The notes under the pieces are model-generated. The model saw only the letters and a list, made by a program, of their open reading frames with translations. It made no database searches and had not been told where the DNA came from. Positions 17,654-25,226 of a stretch of DNA of 64,000 nt are shown one piece after another. This DNA comes from Chitinophaga polysaccharea (GTDB lineage Bacteria; Bacteroidota; Bacteroidia; Chitinophagales; Chitinophagaceae), in the NCBI RefSeq assembly GCF_902150045.1, contig NZ_CABFVU010000001.1, forward strand, positions 868,001 to 932,000, read 5' to 3'. How positions within the stretch are numbered: position 1 is the stretch's first letter; every line of letters starts with the position of its first letter. The translations under genes were made by a program, and so were the position numbers.

Positions 17654-18232
17654 ATGGAAAACGACATCCTCATTGATTTTAGGTTCGCTGCAAAAGAGAA
17701 GCCCAGGTTCGGTGAATTATTCTTGATCACAGGAGAAGAGCATCCTAAATTTCCAGCCAGGAACAAAGCATTCGCACAACTGGCCCCATTGGGTTTTGAA
17801 CAACTCGATGATTTTTTTGGTATCCTTAACAGCGAAGAATCAGGCGATGATGTGCTGATCTGGCTTTTCCCCATGATCAACGGGGAAGAAGTGTTTCACA
17901 ACAGCGGCCCTTTCGATGCCATAAGGCTGTCTTACAGCGCCCTGCGCAATGCACCCGCCACCATCAGCCTTCTCCAGGATTGCTTCCATACCCTCAAAGC
18001 CCTGCCCGATGTGGAAGTGGAATTTGAAGGCGCCGCCATCAGCGATTTCAATCCTGTACAGAAAAAAGCAGATGAAATTGTAGCTCACTGGCGGGCAAAC
18101 CATATAGAGCCCGGCTCCGAACAAAGCCTGCTGATCGATGAAGAAGAGGAGGACGACGATTGGGAAGAAGATGAAGACTGGCAGGAAGAAGACGACTGGG
18201 ATGAAGATGCCGGGGATCAAAAAGAAAAATAA
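17654..18232 (+). CDS. Hypothetical protein with acidic Trp-rich tail
   Basis: 192 residues, no signal peptide or membrane segment. Residues 1-150 look like a folded soluble domain (FRFAAKEKPRFGELFLITGE; DDFFGILNSEESGDDVLIWLFPM). From about residue 160 the protein becomes an almost pure Asp/Glu tail with regularly placed Trp (DDDWEEDEDW, then EEDDWDEDAG). Such tails often bind basic proteins or metal ions. I do not recognise the family. The start ATG at 17654 is the first in frame and an intrinsic terminator follows the stop, so it is a single-gene unit. Confidence 0.75.
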   Translation: MENDILIDFRFAAKEKPRFGELFLITGEEHPKFPARNKAFAQLAPLGFEQLDDFFGILNSEESGDDVLIWLFPMINGEEVFHNSGPFDAIRLSYSALRNAPATISLLQDCFHTLKALPDVEVEFEGAAISDFNPVQKKADEIVAHWRANHIEPGSEQSLLIDEEEEDDDWEEDEDWQEEDDWDEDAGDQKEK

Positions 18233-18244
18233 TACCTTGAATAT

Positions 18245-18271
18245 AAGCAGGCTTACCGCCTGCTTTTTTTA
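18245..18271 (+). terminator. Intrinsic terminator
   Basis: AAGCAGGC (18245-18252) and GCCTGCTT (18258-18265) form an 8-bp stem followed by a T run, 12 bases after the stop of the acidic-tail gene. Confidence 0.88.
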
Positions 18272-18328
18272 TTCATATATTTTGTAATTTGGGTTTACTG
18301 TACCTAACCTGACTTACGCCAACAGATC

Positions 18329-18709
18329 ATGAAGAAACAAGCCAACAAAAAAGGCACAGCAGCAGCATTGTTGCTGGTGGCCACCTTGATACTGGTATTG
18401 CTTATTTCCGGTATTCCATCTGCCAGGAAGGCTAAAAAGGAAAACTGTGCCCCTGTTACCGGCGTAGTACAGGAAATTAAAAACGGGCCTCCCGGCATCA
18501 TGATCCACCTGAAGCAGGACCCTAAAATTTATTACATCTCCCGTAAAACCAATACCGGTATATCTTTAAAAACACTTGAGCAGCAGCTGACGGGTAAAAG
18601 CATACAGCTTTACACCACGCAGGACTGGTCGCCCCTGGACCCGTTTTCCACCATGAAACAGGTATACCGTTTGCAGATAACCGACACCGTTATATTCACT
18701 GAATTCTAG
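18329..18709 (+). CDS. Hypothetical membrane-anchored small protein
   Basis: 126 residues with one N-terminal membrane segment (about residues 10-28, ALLLVATLILVLLISG) preceded by five positive charges, so the N-terminus is likely cytoplasmic and the rest periplasmic. The soluble part is a small beta-rich domain (VTGVVQEIKNGPPGIMIHLK; YRLQITDTVIFTEF). No family recognised. It is followed 73 bases on by a lipoprotein gene, with which it may be co-expressed. Confidence 0.7.
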   Translation: MKKQANKKGTAAALLLVATLILVLLISGIPSARKAKKENCAPVTGVVQEIKNGPPGIMIHLKQDPKIYYISRKTNTGISLKTLEQQLTGKSIQLYTTQDWSPLDPFSTMKQVYRLQITDTVIFTEF

Positions 18710-18782
18710 GCCCAATCTTTGTGCAGATGCAGCAAGGATGGAAGCCGGAGTACTTCCATCCACCTAAAACAGTAACTTTCAT

Positions 18783-19622
18783 ATGCATCTCAACAAACAA
18801 TTATCCTGCCTGCTACTGGCAGTATTACTGGCATCATGCAACCTGAATAACAAACCAAGCAAATACGACAACGAAGAAGATATAGCCAACAATAAAAAAA
18901 AGTCATCCACTGCCCCTGCCACCAAACCTGCCCGCAGCAAGGCTCCCATCATAGGTGAAAGGATTAATGGCGCTGCTGCTATCCTGAATAATCCCGGTGG
19001 AGAACCGCTGGTTACTTTGGTAGATTATATCCCGTTACGCTGTGCACCTCTAAAAAAAGACTGGTACCCGGTGAGCCTGGACTTTGATATTACGAAAGAT
19101 GAATTCAGCAAACCCCTTTTTCACAAAGGCCGTAAAATAAAAGTAAATGGCGTGGAAGCAGGCGTGCTGCAACGCGATATCAAACTACCGGTAGCTACCA
19201 ACGGCGAAAGGATGTGGGCTACCGTTACCGGCTATACGCAGAAGAAAAATATCCGCAATGGCAGCATCATCGAATCTGCGTTAAGCAGCTACCTGAAGCA
19301 ACATACAGGCCGCAGCATGGATGATATGGATCCCTTTATCCACAATTTCAAACTGGAAAAAGAAACTACCCTTAAGCCCTATGTGCTGTATTTCAATTAT
19401 GAAAGCGGCATCGATGATCCCAGCCCCTTGTACCGGCTGGCTCTTGTGTTCCAGGGAAAACAGCTGATCGGTGTGCTGCATGCCCGGCCCCTTCAGCTGG
19501 ATGGCAGCAGTGCGCGCAGGCTGCAGCGCGGTTTTACCGTTAGCTATCTCAATGGCATCGACAAAAGCCTGAAAGAAGATTTCGCCGTGAAGTTCAACAA
19601 GTTTATTCTTTCTGTTGATTAA
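18783..19622 (+). CDS. Hypothetical lipoprotein
   Basis: 279 residues. The leader (NKQLSCLLLAVLLASCNLNN) ends in a lipobox with the lipid Cys at residue 19, so the mature protein is anchored in the envelope. A Lys/Asn-rich linker (about 25-55) precedes a globular domain with VTLVDYIPLRCAPLKKDW near 77. No catalytic motif or known family was recognised. Start ATG 18783 gives the only sensible signal sequence. Confidence 0.75.
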   Translation: MHLNKQLSCLLLAVLLASCNLNNKPSKYDNEEDIANNKKKSSTAPATKPARSKAPIIGERINGAAAILNNPGGEPLVTLVDYIPLRCAPLKKDWYPVSLDFDITKDEFSKPLFHKGRKIKVNGVEAGVLQRDIKLPVATNGERMWATVTGYTQKKNIRNGSIIESALSSYLKQHTGRSMDDMDPFIHNFKLEKETTLKPYVLYFNYESGIDDPSPLYRLALVFQGKQLIGVLHARPLQLDGSSARRLQRGFTVSYLNGIDKSLKEDFAVKFNKFILSVD

Positions 19623-19718
19623 GCCCATAACTTTTGGTTATCATCTATCACTTATAAACATTTGACTCCGGGGGGTTGTGATACGCAACTTTGTGATCCA
19701 GTTACAAACGTTTTGTGT

Positions 19719-20675
19719 ATGCAACAACAGAATACAGCAGCCGCCAGGCTGCCGGAGAACACACAGAAAATAATTTTCCTCACGGCAGCAGCCATCACAC
19801 TGCTGCCGGTGGTAACACCGCCTGTAGCTTTGCTGCTGGGAGTAGCATTGGCGCAAACCAGCGGCAACCCTTTTGCGGCAGTCACCCCGCGCATTACGCA
19901 CTGGTTGCTGCAATTGTCGATCATTGGAATGGGCTTTGGTATGAATGTGCATAGCGCGCTGCAAACCGGTAAAGAAGGATTCCTGTTCACTATTGCGGCT
20001 ATTGCTGCTACCTTATTAACGGGTGCACTACTGGGCAAACTGCTGGGGATCGATAAAAAAACGTCTCATCTTATTTCCTGCGGCACAGCCATTTGCGGGG
20101 GCAGCGCTATAGCCGCTATTGCACCCGTGATGAAAGCGGGGGAAAAACAGGTATCCGCCGCATTGGGCATCATCTTCCTGCTGAATGCCTTGGCCCTTTT
20201 CATATTCCCTGCAGTGGGTCACGGACTGCATTTAACCCAGCAGCAGTTTGGCCTCTGGAGCGCCATTGCCATTCACGATACCAGCTCTGTTATAGGCGCT
20301 GCAGGCAAATATGGAGATGAAGCACTGCAGGTAGCTACCACCGTGAAGCTGTCGCGCGCTTTGTGGATCATTCCCGTAGCATTCATAACTACCCTGTTAT
20401 TTAAAACGGATACCGGCAGCATCAGGATCCCATGGTTTATTGCTGTATTTGCAGGCGCCATGGCACTTAATACCTGGATACCTCAGTTTCAGCCAACTGG
20501 GCTCTTCCTGGTAAAAAGCGCCAAAACGGGCTTATCCCTCACGCTGTTCCTGATAGGTACCCATTTGAGCCGGGAAGCATTACGCTGTATAGGCCGCAAA
20601 CCATTCATACACGGGGTTATACTATGGGTACTGATCAGTGCCGGTATCTTGCTGGCCATTTGTTTTATGGCCTGA
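19719..20675 (+). CDS. YeiH-family putative sulfate exporter
   Basis: Inner-membrane protein of 318 residues with about 10 hydrophobic segments, of the conserved YeiH/UPF0324 family sometimes called putative sulfate exporters. Typical landmarks are LLQLSIIGMGFGMNV near residue 65, SCGTAICGGSAIAAIAPV near 121 with the conserved CGxSA turn, and AIHDTSSVIGAAGKYG near 185. The tail ALRCIGRKPFIHGVILW also fits. ATG 19719 is chosen over an upstream TTG at 19662, which would add a charged non-membrane extension. Substrate is not established for the family. Confidence 0.88.
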   Translation: MQQQNTAAARLPENTQKIIFLTAAAITLLPVVTPPVALLLGVALAQTSGNPFAAVTPRITHWLLQLSIIGMGFGMNVHSALQTGKEGFLFTIAAIAATLLTGALLGKLLGIDKKTSHLISCGTAICGGSAIAAIAPVMKAGEKQVSAALGIIFLLNALALFIFPAVGHGLHLTQQQFGLWSAIAIHDTSSVIGAAGKYGDEALQVATTVKLSRALWIIPVAFITTLLFKTDTGSIRIPWFIAVFAGAMALNTWIPQFQPTGLFLVKSAKTGLSLTLFLIGTHLSREALRCIGRKPFIHGVILWVLISAGILLAICFMA

Positions 20676-20717
20676 TACCGGGGAAAATCCCGTGATAATC
20701 CTATTCTCATTTTTACA

Positions 20718-20725
20718 TATATTTG
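20718..20725 (+). promoter_or_regulatory. Bacteroidota -7 box for the methyltransferase gene
   Basis: TATATTTG matches TAnnTTTG exactly. It lies about 60 bases before ATG 20789 and supports that start over the TTG at 20723, which would fall in the promoter itself. No clear -33 TTTG is seen. Confidence 0.45.
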
Positions 20726-20788
20726 ATCACTGATCCTTGTGATACTGGCAGCATTTATCTCAATAACCATGATGACTACACACAATCT

Positions 20789-21670
20789 ATGAGCCGGTCT
20801 CCAGCTACAAAATCCGGCACTTACATGGCAGCATTCCGGGCAATAGAAAGTACCAAACCGGAGAAAGAACGTCTTTTATACGATCCTTTTGCCGGCGCTT
20901 TCCTGTCGAAGTTCTACCAGCTTATACTGGCAGGTTGTATGGTTCCCTTTGTCAGGAGAATTGTTACTGCGTGTATCCAGTTCCGTTGGCCGGGCAGCTT
21001 CACCGCTGCTGTTGCCAGAACAAGACTGATAGATGATATGATCATTCATGCGGTAAAATCACAGGGAATTAACCAGGTGATCATTCTCAATGCCACATTT
21101 GATACAAGGGCGTACCGCCTGAATGTTGGCATGCCATTGCATTATGTGGAAATGGATCATCCCTCGCTTCAGTATACAAAGAAGAAGATCCTGTCGGCCC
21201 TGGTAGGGTTGCCCGCTATCCATGTGGATTACGTGGAGCTGGATATGAACCGGCAGCAGATTTCCGAAGTGTTTCCCAAACTGTTCTATGGCCCGCATTA
21301 TAAAACGCTGTTCCTCTGGGAAGGGCTTACTACCAGGCAGGAAGCCAAACAGGCGGAAACAATCTTTCATCATGTGAAGAATTTTCATCCGGGCACACAG
21401 ATCATTTTCACTTATGTGGAAAAAGCAGTGCTGGAAAACCCGACAGCCTTTTATGGATTTGTGCGCATTAACCGGCTGCTGCGCCGTGCCGGTGAGAACT
21501 GGGATTTCGGTATCTGCCCGGAAGAGCTGTATGCCTACCTGGAATCCTATCACCTGCAACTGCATTACGATGGCGGCGCCGATGATTACCGCGCAAAATA
21601 TTTCGGCGAAAAGAGCAGGCATATGAAAGGCTATGAATATTTAAGGGTAGTAAGAGCAGAAGTGAAATAG
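20789..21670 (+). CDS. Class I SAM-dependent methyltransferase (LCM/PPM family)
   Basis: Cytoplasmic methyltransferase of 293 residues in the leucine carboxyl methyltransferase-like group. Landmarks are SGTYMAAFRAIESTKPE near residue 9, YDPFAGAFLS near 32, ARTRLIDD near 76, the SAM-binding stretch VIILNATFDTRAYRL near 97, and LFLWEGLTTR near 172. Bacterial members methylate small acids or polyketide-like hydroxyls; the substrate here is unknown. It is followed closely by an amidotransferase and YpdA on the same strand (gaps of 37 and 15 bases), suggesting one transcript. Confidence 0.85.
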   Translation: MSRSPATKSGTYMAAFRAIESTKPEKERLLYDPFAGAFLSKFYQLILAGCMVPFVRRIVTACIQFRWPGSFTAAVARTRLIDDMIIHAVKSQGINQVIILNATFDTRAYRLNVGMPLHYVEMDHPSLQYTKKKILSALVGLPAIHVDYVELDMNRQQISEVFPKLFYGPHYKTLFLWEGLTTRQEAKQAETIFHHVKNFHPGTQIIFTYVEKAVLENPTAFYGFVRINRLLRRAGENWDFGICPEELYAYLESYHLQLHYDGGADDYRAKYFGEKSRHMKGYEYLRVVRAEVK

Positions 21671-21707
21671 CAGCCGTATCTTCGGTGTATTATTTAGCGT
21701 TCTGCAT

Positions 21708-22403
21708 ATGCATATTCACTACTTTCAGCATGTACCTTTTGAAGGATTAAGCTGCATTGCCGGCTGGGCCAACGATCACCGGCACACAGTAACCCACACC
21801 CGCTGGTATGAAAGCACCGACACATCTTCCCTCGCGGCTGCCGACTGGCTCATTATCATGGGAGGGCCAATGGGCGTATATGAACAGGATCATCATCCGT
21901 GGATGACTACAGAGATAGCGCTTATCAGGGAAGCTATCAGTCAGAATAAAAAAGTATTGGGCATTTGCCTGGGATCACAACTGATTGCGGCGGCACTGGG
22001 CGCCAATGTATACCCGCATACGCAGCCTGAAATAGGCTGGTTCCCGCTGGATGTGAGCTTCCAGGAGCGGGCCGCTCCGCTGCAAGGCGTGCTGCCCTCC
22101 CATTTCAGCACCTTCCATTTTCACGGCGATACATTTGATATACCGGCCGGCGCTACCCGCTTTGCAGCCTCCGCAGCCTGCAGTCACCAGGCTTTCATTT
22201 ACGGCGACCGTGTAATAGGCCTGCAGTTCCACCTGGAATTAACGGCAGAAAGTTTGCAGGAAATGATCCTGCATGGCAGCGACGCCATTGCAGCAGGAGG
22301 ACCGTTTGTACAAAGTGAAGAGAAGATACTGCAACACGCTAACCTGCTTACACAAAACACTGAAACCATGTACCGTCTGCTGGATTATATGGCAGCGCTG
22401 TAA
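21708..22403 (+). CDS. Class I glutamine amidotransferase-like protein
   Basis: Stand-alone GATase1 protein of 231 residues. The catalytic Cys is in KVLGICLGSQLIAAALG near residue 87 and the His-Glu pair is in GLQFHLELTAES near 175; LIIMGGPMGVYE near 47 forms the oxyanion region. Proteins like this are annotated GMP synthase-like but lack a synthetase domain, so they act on glutamine or gamma-glutamyl compounds with an unknown partner. It lies 15 bases before ypdA. Confidence 0.88.
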   Translation: MHIHYFQHVPFEGLSCIAGWANDHRHTVTHTRWYESTDTSSLAAADWLIIMGGPMGVYEQDHHPWMTTEIALIREAISQNKKVLGICLGSQLIAAALGANVYPHTQPEIGWFPLDVSFQERAAPLQGVLPSHFSTFHFHGDTFDIPAGATRFAASAACSHQAFIYGDRVIGLQFHLELTAESLQEMILHGSDAIAAGGPFVQSEEKILQHANLLTQNTETMYRLLDYMAAL

Positions 22404-22418
22404 ATAAAATATGACCGT

Positions 22419-23387
22419 ATGAATGCTGCGTTTGATGTATTGATTATCGGTGGCGGCCCCATTGGCCTCGCCTGCGGACTGGAAGCCAAAAGAGCAGGAC
22501 TGAGCTATATTATCCTTGAAAAAGGGTGCGTGGTAAATTCCCTGTATAACTACCCGTTGTACATGACTTTTTTCTCCACTTCCGAGCGACTGGAAATTGG
22601 TAACGTGCCCTTTGTGTCTATCAACCCGAAACCTACCAGGCCGGAAGCACTGGAATATTACAGGCGGGTAGCCACTTCACATGAGCTGAATATAAAACTG
22701 TTTGAGGAGGTAACGCAGGTAACGCCTAACGCCGGCGAATATACGATCACTACCGGCAAAGGTACCTATCATGCACGCCACGTGGTAATTGCTACCGGCT
22801 TTTACGATATTCCCAACCTGCTGAACATCCCTGGCGAAGAGCTTCCTAAAGTAACCCACTATTATAAGGATCCTCACTTTTATGCCACACAGAACGTAGT
22901 AGTGATAGGAGCACATAATTCCGCCGTAGATGCTGCACTGGAAACCTATCGCAAAGGCGCCCGCGTTACCATGGTGATCCGTCAGGAAGACATTGGCTCC
23001 CGTGTAAAATACTGGGTACGCCCGGATATTGAAAACCGCATAAAGGAAGGTTCCATCAAAGCATGGTTTAAATCTTCGCTCACCGCCATCCGTGATAAGG
23101 AAGTGGACATTGCAACACCCGATGGCCCTATCACTATTGCCAACGATTTTGTTATCGCCATGACCGGCTACCAGCCCAACTTCAGCCTGCTGGAAAAATC
23201 AGGCATCGCCTTATCAGATGACCAGCTGAGGTTGCCGGCCTATAACCCAATTACCATGGAAACCAATATGCCGCGCATTTATTTGGCCGGCGTGGTTTGT
23301 GGCGGGATGAACACCCATGTGTGGTTCATTGAAAACTCCAGGGACCATGCAGGGAAGATCATGGCGCATATCCGCGCGGGCGCGTAG
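22419..23387 (+). CDS. ypdA: YpdA family bacillithiol disulfide reductase-like flavoprotein
   Basis: FAD- and NADPH-binding oxidoreductase, 322 residues. The FAD loop is LIIGGGPIGLACGLEAKRAG near residue 8, the NADPH loop is VVVIGAHNSAVDAALETYRKG near 161, and the YpdA hallmark PLYMTFFSTSERLEIG lies near 45. The thioredoxin-reductase CxxC is absent, as expected for YpdA, while Cys in AGVVCGGMNTHVWFIENSRDHA near 290 matches the conserved C-terminal part. In Firmicutes YpdA reduces bacillithiol disulfide; the same use is plausible here but no bacillithiol synthesis genes are in the window. Confidence 0.92.
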   Translation: MNAAFDVLIIGGGPIGLACGLEAKRAGLSYIILEKGCVVNSLYNYPLYMTFFSTSERLEIGNVPFVSINPKPTRPEALEYYRRVATSHELNIKLFEEVTQVTPNAGEYTITTGKGTYHARHVVIATGFYDIPNLLNIPGEELPKVTHYYKDPHFYATQNVVVIGAHNSAVDAALETYRKGARVTMVIRQEDIGSRVKYWVRPDIENRIKEGSIKAWFKSSLTAIRDKEVDIATPDGPITIANDFVIAMTGYQPNFSLLEKSGIALSDDQLRLPAYNPITMETNMPRIYLAGVVCGGMNTHVWFIENSRDHAGKIMAHIRAGA

Positions 23388-23389
23388 GG

Positions 23390-23443
23390 AGCGCCTTCGG
23401 CGCTTATCTTTACGCTGATTTTGTCTTGTCCCAAGACAAAATC
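23390..23443. terminator. Paired hairpins between ypdA and murB, including palindrome remnant R6
   Basis: The first hairpin, AGCGCC/GGCGCT (23390-23404), follows the ypdA stop. The second, GATTTTGTCTTG (23417-23428) and CAAGACAAAATC (23432-23443) with a 3-base loop, is a perfect palindrome made only of the outer ends of the R-element family (compare 58749-59021). It reaches the murB stop codon and should work as a two-way terminator. Confidence 0.8.
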
Positions 23444-24458
23444 AAACAATATTCACCTCGCGCTCCAGTTCCACACCGAATTTCTCCTTCACGCTGTCCA
23501 GCACCTGCTGGGACAGGTGATAGATTTCACTGCCTTTTGCATGGCCGTAGTTCACCAATACCAGTGCCTGCCGGGCATGAACGCCTGCATCGCCGTTGCG
23601 GTATCCCTTCCAGCCGCATTGCTCAATAAGCCAGCCGGCCGCCAGCTTGAAATGATCATCTGCTACGGGATAGGCCACCATGGCGGGAAATTCCGCATGC
23701 AATTTTTCATAAACTTCTTTCGTCACCGTAGGGTTTTTAAAGAAACTGCCCGCATTCCCTATTTCCGCAGGATTGGGTAATTTGGAAGAACGGATGTTGA
23801 TCACCGCCTGGCTGATGGCCTGGATAGAAAGCTCCTGCATATTCATGCGCTGAAGCTCCTCATTGATGGCGCCGTAACTGGTATTAAAATGCGGCCGCTT
23901 GCTTAACCGGTAGGTTACAGATAAGATAGCAAACCGGTTCCTGTATTCCTTTTTGAAGATGCTTTCACGGTAGCCGAAATGGCAACCGGCGTTATTAAAG
24001 GTAACCATGCTGTGATCATCCAGGTGGAAGGCTTCCAGCTCATGGAACACATCTTTTATTTCTACGCCATACGCGCCGATATTCTGCATGGGACTGGCGC
24101 CCACATTGCCGGGTATCAGTGAGAGGTTTTCAAGTCCGGCCAGGTTTTGCGCAATACAATGCTGCACAAACCCATGCCAGTTCTCTCCTGCTCCTGCTTT
24201 CACATATACGTAATCGTTATCCTCGCCGGTAACGCTGATGCCTTTGATATTGTTTTTCAGCATCCAGCCATTAAAGTCCTGAGTGAAAAGGATATTGCTG
24301 CCTCCGCCGAGGATCATCCGGGGCAGGCCATCCTGCTGCTGCCGCCTGGTAATATCCATCAGCTCTTCCATGGAGGAAAATGACGCGAAATAACGTGCAG
24401 TGGCGTCGATCCCGAAAGTATTATATGATTTGAGCAGAACATTTTCTGATACCTGCAT
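23442..24458 (-). CDS. murB: UDP-N-acetylenolpyruvoylglucosamine reductase
   Basis: Cytoplasmic FAD enzyme that reduces UDP-GlcNAc-enolpyruvate to UDP-MurNAc in peptidoglycan synthesis. The 338-residue type I MurB has NTFGIDATARYFA near residue 13, the FAD-binding PRMILGGGSNILF near 46, GLENLSLIPGNVGASPMQNIGAYG near 107-130 (given in part), CHFGYRESIFK near 158, and the proton-donor Ser region NAGSFFKNP near 231. Length agrees with the E. coli type rather than the shorter type II. ATG 24458 is preceded by a good -7 box. Confidence 0.96.
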   Translation of the reverse strand: MQVSENVLLKSYNTFGIDATARYFASFSSMEELMDITRRQQQDGLPRMILGGGSNILFTQDFNGWMLKNNIKGISVTGEDNDYVYVKAGAGENWHGFVQHCIAQNLAGLENLSLIPGNVGASPMQNIGAYGVEIKDVFHELEAFHLDDHSMVTFNNAGCHFGYRESIFKKEYRNRFAILSVTYRLSKRPHFNTSYGAINEELQRMNMQELSIQAISQAVINIRSSKLPNPAEIGNAGSFFKNPTVTKEVYEKLHAEFPAMVAYPVADDHFKLAAGWLIEQCGWKGYRNGDAGVHARQALVLVNYGHAKGSEIYHLSQQVLDSVKEKFGVELEREVNIV

Positions 24459-24480
24459 AATAACTTAAATTTATGGTCAG

Positions 24481-24488
24481 CAAAGATA
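24481..24488 (-). promoter_or_regulatory. -7 box of murB
   Basis: On the minus strand TATCTTTG (followed by C) matches TAnnTTTG and lies 22 bases before the murB ATG. No -33 TTTG at the usual distance. Confidence 0.5.
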
Positions 24489-24531
24489 GCCGCAAATCAT
24501 TTAGAAATCATACATCCCATAATCTGGTTCC

Positions 24532-25194
24532 ATGAATAAAACGGCAATTGTATTAGGCGCAACAGGACTTACAGGCACGCACCTGGTGGCGGCACTGCTG
24601 CACGACCCTGCCTTCAGCAAAGTGAAGGTACTGGTGCGGCAGCCATGGGCACATGCGAGGCCGAAACTGGAAAGCATTATCGTGGACTTTGATGATGATG
24701 AAAGCCTGGCCGCAGCGTTGCAGGGCGACATCCTTTTCTGCTGCATTGGCACTACCATTAAAAAGGCCGGCAGCCAGGAAAATTTCAGGGCGGTGGATTA
24801 TGGCATTCCGGTAAAATGCGCCAGGATAGCGAAGGAACAAGGCGTTTCCCAATACCTGCTGATGTCTTCCATTGGCGCCAATCCCCGCTCACGCAACTTC
24901 TATTTGTGTACAAAAGGACAAACAGAAGACGCTATCCAGCAAACGGGTTTCCGCAGTGTGAATATTTTCCGTCCTTCTGTACTGATAGGCCAGCGTAAAG
25001 AATTCCGGTTAGGTGAATGGATAGGAAGATATCTTATCCAGCTGTTCTATTTTTTATTACAGGGGAGATGGAAAAAATACCGGGGTATCAAAGCTGCTAC
25101 CGTTGCCAATGCCATGATAGTAGCCGCAAAAGAGAATGATGAAGGAGTGAGCATCTATGAATCCGATGCTATCCAAAGCATGGGTGAGTCATGA
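24532..25194 (+). CDS. NAD(P)-binding Rossmann protein (HTATIP2/YbjT-like)
   Basis: 220-residue atypical short-chain dehydrogenase. The nucleotide loop is VLGATGLTGTHLVAALL near residue 8; LFCCIGTTIKKAGS near 66, YLLMSSIGAN near 104 and NIFRPSVLIGQR near 141 match the TIP30/oxidoreductase-like group, in which the classical YxxxK is replaced by a Tyr/Lys in FYLCTKGQTE (about 121). Function in bacteria is not defined. Its stop overlaps an ATG at 25191 of the following frame by 4 bases, but the next gene more likely starts at 25227. Confidence 0.82.
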   Translation: MNKTAIVLGATGLTGTHLVAALLHDPAFSKVKVLVRQPWAHARPKLESIIVDFDDDESLAAALQGDILFCCIGTTIKKAGSQENFRAVDYGIPVKCARIAKEQGVSQYLLMSSIGANPRSRNFYLCTKGQTEDAIQQTGFRSVNIFRPSVLIGQRKEFRLGEWIGRYLIQLFYFLLQGRWKKYRGIKAATVANAMIVAAKENDEGVSIYESDAIQSMGES

Positions 25195-25226
25195 AAATCC
25201 GGAATTGCGTCTTATCTTTAGCGCGT

